Source: Chloroflexota bacterium
Lineage (GTDB): Bacteria; Chloroflexota; UBA6077; FW602-bin22; JACPQP01
NCBI GenBank assembly: GCA_016190465.1
Contig: JACPQP010000486.1
Span: 1 to 20,501, forward strand
Length of the DNA: 20,501 nt
Direction: 5' to 3'
Under the pieces are notes generated by a model. That model saw only the letters and a list, made by a program, of their open reading frames with translations. It made no database searches and was not told where the DNA came from. Below, piece after piece: positions 1-7,214 of this stretch (positions are counted from its first letter, which is position 1; each line of letters starts with the position of its first letter). The position numbers were made by a program, and so were the translations under genes.

Positions 1-78
1 GGCGATGGGCTCGAGGAGGCGCTCGGCGACGAGCGGGACCGGTAGCACCTCGGACTGGAAAAGTGAGGAGATCGCCAC
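1..78 (-). CDS. 5' end of an unknown gene (runs off the left edge)
   Basis: A GTG codon at 78, read leftward, is preceded eight bases upstream by a strong GGAGGG ribosome binding site. It opens a frame of 26 codons without a stop to the window edge. The visible peptide begins VAISSLFQSEVLPVPLVAER. I do not recognise the family. The gene lies downstream of the AbiEi-like gene on the same strand, but with a 168-base gap and its own promoter-like sequence. That is not the tight overlap usual between AbiEi and its AbiEii toxin, and the peptide does not look like an AbiEii N-terminus. The gene is supported by start context only. Confidence 0.4.
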   Translation of the reverse strand, partial: MAISSLFQSEVLPVPLVAERLLEPIA

Positions 79-115
79 GGTGGAAGCCCTCCGGGATCAA
101 GGTGGGTTCATCTCC

Positions 116-124
116 AGTATAGCA
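116..124 (-). promoter_or_regulatory. Extended -10 promoter element for the left-edge gene
   Basis: Read on the minus strand, this is TGCTATACT: a good -10 hexamer preceded by the TGn extension. It lies about 40 bases upstream of the GTG at 78. No good -35 box is visible at the usual distance, which an extended -10 can tolerate. The same nine bases recur at 20046-20054. Confidence 0.4.
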
Positions 125-246
125 CCTCGCAAAGTACGTCACGGGGTATCGCGCGAATGGCTTCCTGACGATCTCCGCATACCATCGAATTGTACTCCCG
201 CCATACCCCCTTCTTCAGCGGGTATCGCCTCATGTCCTATTTTGGG

Positions 247-975
247 TCAAACCCAGGCGTGGGCTTGAATGACGGTCAAATCATCATTGAGGGGCGAGAC
301 GAATGTTTCCCTGGTGAGGAGCAGTTTTCCAACGTGCCTGCGGTCGAGCGCAAGGGCAAGCGGAATGCCGAGGTCTCGCAAGACCGCGGGCACCATGGCG
401 CGGAGCTTCGGCGACGTGATCAGTTCGATCCAGCGGCTGAGCGCTGGCACGTCGAATGTGTCGGGTAGCTCAATCTCCGGAAAGTACGCCGCTTTCCAGC
501 CGCGCTGCGCCGCGCGGTACACCGTGTCGAAGAGCGCCTTCTCAGGGGTCGCGATCCGGGCGCCGTCGCGATCTTCGAAGCCTCCGAAGAGGCGAGCCGA
601 AATCTGCCGGATGACGAAGGTCCCGAGTGCCGTCTTGACGGTGCGGGGTTTACCGACGGAGGCGACGGTCACGCGAGGCGGGATTTGCTGGATCATGGCG
701 TGCTGGAAGAGCGCCGTCTCGAAGGAGACATAGCTGGGATAAGGAGCGGTGAGGTGCTCCGGCAAGGCCAGGGGATCTACTGCCACCACCGTCCAGAGGC
801 CGTGGCGGATCTGTGTCGCCAGCCCCGCCCGTTCCAGTCGCTTGAGCAAGGAGTTGGCGGTACTGTCCGACATCTGGAGACGAGCCGCCACCTCGCGAGT
901 CCGCAGGACCGGTTGGCCGAGCCTACGCAGGTCAGCGTACGCGGTGAGTGCGTTCACAGTTGTCCGACTTCGCAA
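247..975 (-). CDS. AbiEi-family antitoxin-like transcriptional regulator (type IV toxin-antitoxin)
   Basis: The protein has 242 residues. An N-terminal winged-helix region (about residues 8-65, with TREVAARLQMSDSTANSLLK) is followed by the AbiEi C-terminal domain. That domain is recognisable by YPSYVSFETALFQHAMIQQI, the VASVGKPRTVKT strand, and the ARIATPEKALFDTVYRAA helix. AbiEi proteins bind inverted repeats upstream of abiE operons and repress them, and they counter the nucleotidyltransferase toxin AbiEii. No AbiEii gene is seen in this window, so this is an orphan or a partner to something further left. I took the TTG at 975, which has a weak AAAGG six bases upstream; a GTG at 957 is the alternative. 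The start region overlaps the divergent gene at 948 on the other strand, which is odd for two intact genes. Confidence 0.8.
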   Translation of the reverse strand: MRSRTTVNALTAYADLRRLGQPVLRTREVAARLQMSDSTANSLLKRLERAGLATQIRHGLWTVVAVDPLALPEHLTAPYPSYVSFETALFQHAMIQQIPPRVTVASVGKPRTVKTALGTFVIRQISARLFGGFEDRDGARIATPEKALFDTVYRAAQRGWKAAYFPEIELPDTFDVPALSRWIELITSPKLRAMVPAVLRDLGIPLALALDRRHVGKLLLTRETFVSPLNDDLTVIQAHAWV

Positions 976-1619
976 AGGATGCCTTTGACACCCTGGGGCA
1001 GCTCGACCTTGCCCCCGGCCAGTGGGTGCGGTTGGTGGTGCTGGTAAGCGCCGAGAAGTTGCCGGTCTGGTTCGGGTTGCCAGACGGCGATCGACTGCAG
1101 TGGGAGAGCCAGGGCGGCGCCGCCGTGCTCTACCGCTGGTCGGTGGATGCCCTGCGGCGGCGACTCGCGGAGATGGATCTGCCCAGTGCGAGCGAGATCG
1201 CGGCCGAGGAGATTGCCAAAGCGACCGGCGGCTACTCGATCCTGATCGAGTCGCTGTTCAGTGTGGGCACAGCCAAGCCGGACATCAAGCTCGCTGCCCG
1301 CCTGAAGACGCTGGCCAGCCACCTGGCTGACCCGGCTTCGGAGACCGCCACCGCTTTCCGGTCGGCGCTTGGGATGGACACGTGGGAACTTGCCAGGCCG
1401 CTCTATCAGACGCTCGCCTCACTCTTGGGCGAGGATGAGTATGCCGATGAAGACCAGCTCGCGGCGCTGGCGTCGGAGGAACTGGGGCGCGCGGCGCCCG
1501 AGATCCGGTCGGCGTTGCTGGCCCTCGAGCGGCTTGGCATCCTGGACCGCCGGGCTGGCCAACTCGCGCTCGAGCCGCTGGCCCGCCGGGTGTTGGCTCC
1601 CGCCGCTGACAACCAGTGA
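948..1619 (+). CDS. C-terminal half of a STAND/AAA-type ATPase (probable 5'-truncated remnant)
   Basis: The protein has 223 residues and no recognisable full-length family match. The sequence resembles the post-Walker part of a STAND/AAA+ NTPase: a hydrophobic strand (VRLVVLVSAEKLPVWFGLP), then ALRRRLAEMDLP, then a sensor-2-like IAKATGGYSILIESLF. A winged-helix-like end follows (about residues 135-215, with SALLALERLGILDRRAGQLA). No Walker A motif is present. The GTG at 948 has an in-frame TGA directly before it, no Shine-Dalgarno sequence, and overlaps the start of the opposing AbiEi-like gene by 28 bases. I infer that the ATP-binding half was lost when the flanking sequence was rearranged. 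The stop is 18 bases before the next gene, so the two were probably one operon. Confidence 0.55.
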   Translation: MRSQLSDFAKDAFDTLGQLDLAPGQWVRLVVLVSAEKLPVWFGLPDGDRLQWESQGGAAVLYRWSVDALRRRLAEMDLPSASEIAAEEIAKATGGYSILIESLFSVGTAKPDIKLAARLKTLASHLADPASETATAFRSALGMDTWELARPLYQTLASLLGEDEYADEDQLAALASEELGRAAPEIRSALLALERLGILDRRAGQLALEPLARRVLAPAADNQ

Positions 1620-1637
1620 TGGGCGGGCGAGCGGGCT

Positions 1638-2888
1638 ATGAGATATGAATTCTGGCAACAGGCCGTGCAGGACTTACCCTCGGTCCGGCGGTTTCTCACC
1701 CGAGTCGCCGAGGATCTGCAGGCAGGCAACAGCGTCGCGGTGCTGCTGCCGCCGGGCATCCCTGACGGCCTGGTGTGGGAGTGGCTCGGCGAGCGACTCC
1801 GCCGGCGCGATCGCCTCGCCGCTGTCTGGGACGCGCGCTCGTCTGGCTGTGTTCCACCGTGCCCGGCGGCCCTGGCCAGCGCGATCCTCGGTGAGGCCGG
1901 CTCCGGTGCACGACTAGGCGAGCTGCTGGTCCGGGCGGAGTTTCCGGACGTCGTGCGGATCGTCGGCATCGGGGACCTACCTCCCCCACGGCAACGCGAA
2001 TGGTCTGCCCTGACCCAGGCATGGGTTCGCGAGTCAGCGCACGTGGTGGGCCGGCTGTTCGGTAGTCGATCGATCTGTCTGATCGAGCCGGCCGCGACCC
2101 TTCCGGATGGCCTGGCCTCCGGTGCAAGCAACCTGGTTGCTCACTGGTGGTGGGGTTTCCCGTCAGCGGCAGAGCTTCGGGTCCTCTGCCGCGAGTTGCT
2201 CGACTCGGGGGGTGTGAAAGCGAGCTGGGTCGAGTGTCTGATCGCTGGCGTCGCTCCGGGCGATCTGGCCCTGGCAGCAACGCTCTGGGAGACGCAGCCC
2301 GAACACGTTGGGGATCTCGAGAAAGTGCTCCGCGAGGTCAGCCAGGCGCGGCGGTCAGATCAGGTGAACCGCGGTATTGGCCAGGCTTGCCTGGGGACAA
2401 GCCGCGCGGGGAAAGCAGATGCCCCGCCACCGCGGATACGAGACGACTGGTCCGCTGGTCGGGTGATCGTGAGCTGTGAGCACGGGATCGAGGCCCATCC
2501 GTCGCTCCTGGCCATCGAGAACGAGCGCGTGCAGCTCACGCGGCGGATCTGGCGCGGTCAGGCGGAATCGCTGTTGCCGGCGGTGGACCGTGTCCGGCTG
2601 CGGACGAGCAGCTTCCTCGTCGGCCGTTACGGGCCGACCTGGTATGCTCGCCTGCCCGAGCTTGAACTAGGCTCAGACGAGCGGGAACGACTGCAACTCG
2701 ACCCGAATGACGCCGAGCTTGGCCCGATCGAGGCGGTCCTCCGCAGAGTCGGCGCCGCTCCCGATGTGATTGTGCATCGCTGCGCGGTCGAGCGCGCCCG
2801 ACAAGTACGCAACCAGCTCGCCCACTATCAGCCGGTCGACTTTCTGTCGTTCCGGGCGCTCTGGGAAGAGGCGCGCCGGGGTGGGTGA
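1638..2888 (+). CDS. HEPN-motif protein with degenerate AAA-like N-terminus, putative defence component
   Basis: The protein has 416 residues and I cannot give it a named family. The N-terminal 250 residues follow an AAA/STAND-like rhythm. There is a strand-turn SVAVLLPPGIPDGLVWEWL where a P-loop would sit, but it lacks the GxxGxGKT residues. A Walker-B-like strand VVRIVGIGDLPP and a later HWWWGFPSAAELRVLCREL follow. Near the C-terminus (R391-Y397) lies RNQLAHY, which fits the Rx4H active-site motif of HEPN ribonucleases, followed by PVDFLSFRALWEE as in Swt1-like HEPN ends. HEPN domains usually act as RNA-cutting effectors in abortive infection. The gene starts at ATG 1638, just after the truncated ATPase-like gene, which suggests a sensor and effector pair. 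The RNase role is inferred from the motif alone. Confidence 0.75.
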   Translation: MRYEFWQQAVQDLPSVRRFLTRVAEDLQAGNSVAVLLPPGIPDGLVWEWLGERLRRRDRLAAVWDARSSGCVPPCPAALASAILGEAGSGARLGELLVRAEFPDVVRIVGIGDLPPPRQREWSALTQAWVRESAHVVGRLFGSRSICLIEPAATLPDGLASGASNLVAHWWWGFPSAAELRVLCRELLDSGGVKASWVECLIAGVAPGDLALAATLWETQPEHVGDLEKVLREVSQARRSDQVNRGIGQACLGTSRAGKADAPPPRIRDDWSAGRVIVSCEHGIEAHPSLLAIENERVQLTRRIWRGQAESLLPAVDRVRLRTSSFLVGRYGPTWYARLPELELGSDERERLQLDPNDAELGPIEAVLRRVGAAPDVIVHRCAVERARQVRNQLAHYQPVDFLSFRALWEEARRGG

Positions 2889-3003
2889 CCCGGAAGAGAT
2901 GGGTGAATGTACGTATCTCCTTTGCGGACTGAGATTGCACCATAAGGAGCTTTACAGAAGAGGGCCTCCCGGCTAGGATAGAAACTGCCGTCGGAAGACG
3001 CGC

Positions 3004-3032
3004 TTGAGGAAACCGGCGACCCGGCCTATAAT
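3004..3032 (+). promoter_or_regulatory. Promoter of the tRNA gene
   Basis: A TTGAGG (3004-3009) is separated by exactly 17 bases from a perfect TATAAT (3027-3032), a near-consensus sigma-70 promoter. Initiation would fall near 3039-3040. The primary transcript would therefore start at the duplicated copy of the tRNA 5' end rather than close to the mature 5' end at 3064. Confidence 0.75.
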
Positions 3033-3040
3033 GGTCAATG

Positions 3041-3084
3041 GGGACCCATAGCTTAGTGGTAGGGGGCCCATAGCTTAGTGGTAG
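3041..3084 (+). repeat. 22-bp tandem duplication of the tRNA 5' end
   Basis: The 18 bases CCCATAGCTTAGTGGTAG occur at 3045-3062 and again at 3067-3084, inside the tRNA. The first copy is preceded by GGGA instead of GGG. It covers the acceptor 5' strand and most of the D arm only, so it is a false tRNA start and not a second gene. Slippage, recombination between former tandem tRNA genes, or an integration scar could have produced it. Confidence 0.85.
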
Positions 3085-3135
3085 AGCGGCCGGCTCATAA
3101 CCGGTTGGTCGCAGGTTCGATCCCTGCTGGGCCCA
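3064..3135 (+). tRNA. tRNA with CAT anticodon (elongator Met or Ile2)
   Basis: The 72 bases fold into a full cloverleaf. The acceptor stem is GGGCCCA/TGGGCCC, the D arm is GCTTAGTGGTAGAGC, and the anticodon stem GCCGG/CCGGT closes the loop CTCATAA with anticodon CAT. The T arm is GCAGG-TTCGATC-CCTGC and the discriminator base is A. CCA is not encoded. The anticodon stem lacks the three consecutive G:C pairs next to the loop that mark the initiator, so this is elongator tRNA-Met or the lysidine-modified tRNA-Ile2. I cannot separate these two by eye. The accessory genes at 1-2.9 kb end next to it, and tRNA genes are common island borders. Confidence 0.96.
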
Positions 3136-3236
3136 GCCCTCACGTCGCCACGGCCCGCGACCCGGGTCCACACCAGCCGATCCCCGAGCCCCGATCTCTG
3201 GCACCCGACCCCTCACCCCCGATCCCCCGCCCCCTA

Positions 3237-3265
3237 TTGACGGTCAGGCTGTTTCGTGCTATAAA
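3237..3265 (+). promoter_or_regulatory. Promoter of the LacI-family gene
   Basis: TTGACG (3237-3242), a 17-base spacer and TATAAA (3260-3265) form a strong sigma-70-type promoter. The expected start site is near 3272, directly in front of the LacI-type operator at 3275-3286. Confidence 0.8.
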
Positions 3266-3274
3266 CGCTATACG

Positions 3275-3286
3275 GCAAGCGTTTGC
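3275..3286 (+). promoter_or_regulatory. Candidate LacI-family operator (autoregulation)
   Basis: GCAAGCGTTTGC is a near-perfect palindrome with a central CG. It fits the GCAAnCGnTTGC shape of LacI/GalR-family operators, with one imperfect base pair. It overlaps the expected transcription start of the regulator gene and lies 18 bases before its start codon, so self-repression is the simplest reading. I did not find an exact copy in front of the transporter operon. Confidence 0.6.
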
Positions 3287-3303
3287 GCAGAGTGGAGGGT
3301 AGC

Positions 3304-4341
3304 GTGGCGAAAGGCAGGGCCACCATCGCCGACATCGCCCGGTCCGCCGGAGTCTCGCTGTCCACCGTCTCACGGGTCCTCAGCGGCCGTGAATCGGTCA
3401 TCCCCATCGGCCCGGAGACGCGCGCCCGGGTGCTCGCGTCCGCCGCGGCGCTGAACTACCGGCCCAACCAGGCCGCGCGCACGCTGGCCTCGGGCCGCTC
3501 GCAAGCGGTCGCCGTCCTCGTGCACGACATCTCTGACCCCTACTTCAGCGAGATCGTTCGGGGCATCGAGGACGTCGCCTCGGCCAACCAGTACATGGTG
3601 CTCGTGTGCAGCACCGACCGCGATCCCGTTCGCGAACGGGAGTACCTTCTCCGGATGGGCAGCTTCCCCACCGACGGCATCATCCTGGCCGCCGGCGGCT
3701 TCGAGGAGGAGGCTGGCCTGGACGAGGTGCGATCGCTGATCGAGCGCGGGGTTGTCATCGTGGGCGTTGCCCGACACGGCTTGCCGATCCCCACCGTCCG
3801 CATCAGTAACGAAGAGGGCGCCAGGGAGATGGCCGAGCATCTGCTCCAGTTGGGACATCGCCGTATCGCGTTCATCGCGGGGCCGCCCGGCCTGACCACC
3901 GCGAACGATCGCCTGGCGGGCTACCGCCAGGCGCTACGCGAGGCCGGCCTGTCCGCCGACGGACTCGTCCTGGCGGGGGATTTCACGCGCGAGGCCGGAC
4001 AGCGAGTCGTTCCGCATCTGCTTCGCTCCACGCCGCGGGTGACCGCTGTTTTCGCGGCGAACGACAAGATGGCGATTGGCTGCCTGGCCGGCCTTCGCGC
4101 CGCCGGCATCGTCGTCCCGGACGAGGTGAGTGTGGTGGGGTTCGGCGACGTCCCATCCGCGCAGGACACCGAGCCGCCGCTCACCACCGTGACCATCCCC
4201 CTGCGGGAGATCGGTCGCCAGGTGATGCGGGAGGTGCTCCAGCAGCTCGGCGGGCAGCCTCCGTCGGCGGCGCTTTCGGCGCCCACGACTCTCACGATTC
4301 GCCGGTCGGCCGCGCCGCCGCGATCGGGGAAACCTGGCTGA
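3304..4341 (+). CDS. LacI-family transcriptional regulator of the sugar locus
   Basis: The protein has 345 residues, normal for the family. The N-terminal helix-turn-helix is TIADIARSAGVSLSTVSRVL (residues 7-26), followed by the hinge helix around NYRPNQAARTLASGRS. The remainder is a periplasmic-binding-protein-like sensor domain with the typical openings VAVLVHDISDPYFSEIVRGI and HRRIAFIAGPPG, and ending VSVVGFGDVPSAQDTEPPLT. I chose GTG 3304 because GGAGGG lies just upstream at 3295-3300; a longer in-frame TTG at 3283 sits inside the operator and is unlikely. The gene reads toward the ABC transporter and hydrolase genes, so it probably controls them in response to an imported sugar. The effector cannot be read from the sequence. 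Confidence 0.96.
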   Translation: MAKGRATIADIARSAGVSLSTVSRVLSGRESVIPIGPETRARVLASAAALNYRPNQAARTLASGRSQAVAVLVHDISDPYFSEIVRGIEDVASANQYMVLVCSTDRDPVREREYLLRMGSFPTDGIILAAGGFEEEAGLDEVRSLIERGVVIVGVARHGLPIPTVRISNEEGAREMAEHLLQLGHRRIAFIAGPPGLTTANDRLAGYRQALREAGLSADGLVLAGDFTREAGQRVVPHLLRSTPRVTAVFAANDKMAIGCLAGLRAAGIVVPDEVSVVGFGDVPSAQDTEPPLTTVTIPLREIGRQVMREVLQQLGGQPPSAALSAPTTLTIRRSAAPPRSGKPG

Positions 4342-4381
4342 GAATGGTGCCGGGAGATACCCACACCTCACGCACTGGCCG

Positions 4382-4540
4382 GACCTCACCCCCTTTCCCC
4401 CTCTCGTTCCTGATGGGGGCGGGCGCGGGGAGGGGGGACCGGACGCCCCCGTCCCGCGCCGGGCCCAATCAGGAACGGCGGGCAGGAGGTTAGGTCGGCC
4501 CCTGGCCACCGTTCCTGAGCCGGATCCGACGCGGAGAGGG
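4382..4540. repeat. Nested palindromic repeat (REP/MITE-like) between regulator and transporter
   Basis: An outer inverted repeat pairs GACCTCACCCCCT (4382-4394) with AGGAGGTTAGGTC (4484-4496), 11 of 13 positions matching. Inside it, CGTTCCTGAT (4405-4414) pairs perfectly with ATCAGGAACG (4468-4477), flanking GC-rich arms that also pair imperfectly. Directly after it, 4487-4540 is a segment (GTTAGGTC..CCTGGCC..CGTTCCTGAGCCGGATCC..GCGGAGAGGG) that recurs nearly identically at about 10607-10658. It lies 40 bases beyond the regulator's stop and could also stop or process transcripts, but there is no U-run. Confidence 0.75.
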
Positions 4541-4766
4541 GGAAGCGCGGGAGCCGGGAGCGCCCGGATGGCCGGTGGGCTGATGACCAGTAGCCTGATG
4601 GCCGGCAGAAGGAGGTGGTGAAAGGGGGATACGCCAACAAGGATACGCCAACCCGGGCGATGATGGCGACCTGACTACGGCATCGAGTGTGTGCCTGGCA
4701 GTGTGTCCACTGCGGTGAAAAAAGGCACAGGTGTGGGCGCGTATATGCAAAAAGGAGTGTGTTCGC
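4541..4766 (+). other. Leader region of the transporter operon, no gene recognised
   Basis: With the repeat to its left this makes a 425-base stretch without a convincing gene. It contains simple direct repeats: GATGGCCGG at 4567-4575 and again near 4598-4606, and GGATACGCCAAC at 4627-4638 and 4641-4652 (period 14), which could be a regulator site. No clear -35/-10 pair or LacI-type palindrome was found, so the transporter promoter is not located. The ribosome binding site AAAGGAG (4751-4757) lies at its right end. Confidence 0.4.
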
Positions 4767-6275
4767 GTGTCTAGCCAGCGATGGTCACGGCGGGTTGCTC
4801 GCCGACAGGTGATGCAGGGAGTTATCGGTCTTTCCGCTTTCACGGCCCTGGCCGGGCTGCTGGCAGCGTGCGGCCAGCAGCCGGTGCCGACCCCGACTCC
4901 GCCGCCAGCGAAGCCCGCGGCTGCGCCGCCACAGCCGCCACCGACCCAGGCCGCGGCCAAGCCGACTGTGGCACCTACGCCGGCGGCGAAGCCCGCGGGG
5001 GGCACAGCGGGTCCGGTGAAGCTCGTCCAGTGGGACTCGAACCCGGCCCCCGCGCGCACCCAGGCCTACAAGTACGCGGCGCAGAAGTTCATCAAGGAGT
5101 ACACCAGGGAGAACCCGAGCGTCTCGATCGAGATCGAGTACGTCCCGGTCCCGATCGCCAACTACCAGGAGAAGCTGACGGCGGCGATCACCGCGGGCAC
5201 CCCGCCCGATGTCGGCGACATCTGGTTCAACTGGATCGCGCAGTACGTGGGGATGAAAGCGCTCCTGAGCCTGGAGCCCTACTTGCCCCTCTGGAAGAGC
5301 TTCAAGGACTACTCGCCGGCCTACCTGCGCCTGAGTCGGTTCCTTGACAACACGGCCTACCTCATCACGTGGGATATCTTCTACCAGGGCACCCACTACC
5401 GCAAGGACCTGATCAAAGAGGCGGGCGTGGAGGACCCACGCGAGCTGGACAAGCAGGGGAAGTGGGACTGGGCGGCGTTTGGCAAGGTCGCCAGGGCGCT
5501 CCACAAGCCCGAGAAGAACATCTACGGCGTCTCGTTGCGCGGCGGAGTCGGGGCCGACTTCACCATCTTCAACCTGGTGGTCGCCGCCAACAAGGGCAAG
5601 TGGTTCGACGACAGCGGCAACTGCTTGCTGAACACACCCGCGGCGGTGGCCGCGCTGGAGTGGTACACCGGTTTGCACACCGATCTGAAGGTGACCCAGC
5701 CCTCCGCTCCGAGCGATGGCTTCCAGGAGTTCACTAACGTCTTTTTCAACGGGTTGGCCGGCATGATGATCCACAACGACGATGGCATCAGTGGCCTGGT
5801 AACGCTTGGGCGCGAGAAGTACGCGACGGCGAATATGCCCGCCAGCCCGGCTGGCATGTACATGGGCCTGGTCGGCTTCGGCTTCGCCGTCCTGGCGGCC
5901 ACCCGGTCGCCAGAGATCGCCGCCCGCTACGTCTTTCACTCCATCGAGCACGGGGTGGAGAACTCCCTGGAGAACGCCGAGCAACTGGGCCAGAAGGTTC
6001 AGATCATGACGATCGCGCCGATGCTCGGCGATATGAAGCGCGACATCCTGAAGGACCCGTTGTACGAGGCGTTCTACGACGTGCCCAACAACCATCCCGA
6101 GCGCACGTTCGTCAACCCGTACTGGCTGCCCGAGTACGCTGGCCTGACCGCTCAGTTGGTCGTGCCCGACTTCCAGAAGATCCTCACCGGGAAGATGAAG
6201 TCGAAGGAGGCGGCAGACCGCTGGGCGGCCGAGTTCACCAAAGCGCAGCAGGCGTACCTGAAGGCCAGGAAGTAG
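4767..6275 (+). CDS. ABC transporter sugar-binding lipoprotein (extracellular solute-binding protein family 1)
   Basis: The protein has 502 residues. The N-terminus carries twin arginines (RRVARRQVM), a hydrophobic stretch and the lipobox LLAAC with C35 as the lipidated cysteine, so it is exported and anchored outside the membrane, perhaps by Tat. A Pro/Ala/Thr-rich tether (about residues 37-85) precedes the binding fold. Family signs are AQKFIKEYTRENPSVSIEIE, NYQEKLTAAITAGTPPDVGD, and aromatic-rich segments that normally stack on sugars. I chose GTG 4767 because AAAGGAG lies nine bases upstream; the in-frame GTG at 4731 precedes that site and has none of its own. The binding protein delivers its ligand to the two permeases that follow. 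The ligand is unknown, but the neighbouring glycosidases suggest an oligosaccharide. Confidence 0.93.
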   Translation: MSSQRWSRRVARRQVMQGVIGLSAFTALAGLLAACGQQPVPTPTPPPAKPAAAPPQPPPTQAAAKPTVAPTPAAKPAGGTAGPVKLVQWDSNPAPARTQAYKYAAQKFIKEYTRENPSVSIEIEYVPVPIANYQEKLTAAITAGTPPDVGDIWFNWIAQYVGMKALLSLEPYLPLWKSFKDYSPAYLRLSRFLDNTAYLITWDIFYQGTHYRKDLIKEAGVEDPRELDKQGKWDWAAFGKVARALHKPEKNIYGVSLRGGVGADFTIFNLVVAANKGKWFDDSGNCLLNTPAAVAALEWYTGLHTDLKVTQPSAPSDGFQEFTNVFFNGLAGMMIHNDDGISGLVTLGREKYATANMPASPAGMYMGLVGFGFAVLAATRSPEIAARYVFHSIEHGVENSLENAEQLGQKVQIMTIAPMLGDMKRDILKDPLYEAFYDVPNNHPERTFVNPYWLPEYAGLTAQLVVPDFQKILTGKMKSKEAADRWAAEFTKAQQAYLKARK

Positions 6276-6284
6276 AGGTAGCCC

Positions 6285-7211
6285 GTGATCGTCACGAGGA
6301 GCGCCGGTCGGGCAAGACTCTGGGCCACGGTCCGATCGCTCCGTCCCCGGTTGCTCACCTTTCTCCTGGTGCCCGTGCTGCTCAACTTCACCTGGATGTT
6401 CTACATCCTGGGGCTGGAGGTGGTGAACAGCCTCCAACACTACAACCTGGCCAAGCCCTGGGTGAGCGGGTTCGCCGGCCTGGAGAATTACCGTCGGCTC
6501 TTCGACGACGAGCTGTTCTGGCTATCGCTGAACAACACCGTCGTGTGGACGATCGGCAACGTCATCCCGCAGCTCGTCCTCGGGATGGCCCTCGCGTTTC
6601 TCCTCAACGAGGAATTCGCGTTTCGCGGGCTCTACCGGTCGCTCGCGCTGAGTCCCTGGGCCGTGTCGGCCACGGTGGGCGCCATGATGTGGGCCTGGAT
6701 GCTCCACGGGCCCTTCGGGGTGTTCAACGACCTGCTCATCCGAGCAGGTCTGGGAAGCGCCCGGATCGCCTGGCTCTCGTCGCCCGACACGGCCATGTAC
6801 GGCGTCATCATCGCCAACGTCTGGCGCGGCGTCCCCTTCTTCACGGTGACGATCCTGGCGGGCCTCCAGGCCATGTCCGACGACATCTACGAGGCGGCGG
6901 CGATCGATGGCGCCGACGGCTGGCGAACCTTCTGGTACATCACCCTCCCACTGCTCAAAGGAGTCATCGCCGTCACCGTCCTGCTGCGGACCGTCTGGAC
7001 CTTCAACTGGGTCGAGACCATCTTCGCGATGACCGGTGGCGGGCCGGGGAATGCCACGCTAACGATGGCCCTGCTGGTCTTCAACCAGTTCTTCCGCTTC
7101 TCGGATGTGGGCTACGCCTCGGCGATGGCCGTGTTGCTGTTCGCTCTGTTGATGGTGTTCACGCTGATCTACCTGCGGTTGTTCCGGCTCGACCAGGGCG
7201 AGGTGAGGTAA
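6285..7211 (+). CDS. ABC sugar transporter permease, MalF/UgpA type
   Basis: The protein has 308 residues with about six membrane segments, beginning with RLLTFLLVPVLLNFTWMFYI. The binding-protein-dependent transport signature is complete: EAAAIDGADGWRTFWYITLP starting near residue 203 is the cytoplasmic EAA loop that docks on the ATPase. GTG 6285 follows the binding protein's stop by nine bases, with GAGGT a few bases upstream. The gene is co-transcribed with its neighbours, and the partner permease starts three bases after its stop. It forms half of the membrane channel for a carbohydrate importer (CUT1-type). No ATPase gene is present in the window, so a shared MsmK/UgpC-like ATPase encoded elsewhere is the likely energiser, as is common in this transporter class. 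Confidence 0.94.
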   Translation: MIVTRSAGRARLWATVRSLRPRLLTFLLVPVLLNFTWMFYILGLEVVNSLQHYNLAKPWVSGFAGLENYRRLFDDELFWLSLNNTVVWTIGNVIPQLVLGMALAFLLNEEFAFRGLYRSLALSPWAVSATVGAMMWAWMLHGPFGVFNDLLIRAGLGSARIAWLSSPDTAMYGVIIANVWRGVPFFTVTILAGLQAMSDDIYEAAAIDGADGWRTFWYITLPLLKGVIAVTVLLRTVWTFNWVETIFAMTGGGPGNATLTMALLVFNQFFRFSDVGYASAMAVLLFALLMVFTLIYLRLFRLDQGEVR

Positions 7212-7214
7212 CCG

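Noticed and set aside
201..227. Hairpin ATACCC..GGGTAT downstream of the AbiEi-like gene as terminator
   Set aside because: Six-base stem, AT-poor surroundings and no T-run; too weak to list.
3041..3063. A second tRNA gene in tandem
   Set aside because: Only the acceptor 5' strand and D arm are present; there is no anticodon or T arm.
4618..4674. Short frame GTG...TGA after AAGGAGG, possible 18-residue leader peptide
   Set aside because: The Shine-Dalgarno is only two bases from the GTG, and part of the frame is a simple direct repeat.
4785..6440. 551-codon open frame on the minus strand opposite the binding protein
   Set aside because: Shadow of the binding-protein gene; low-complexity, no start context.
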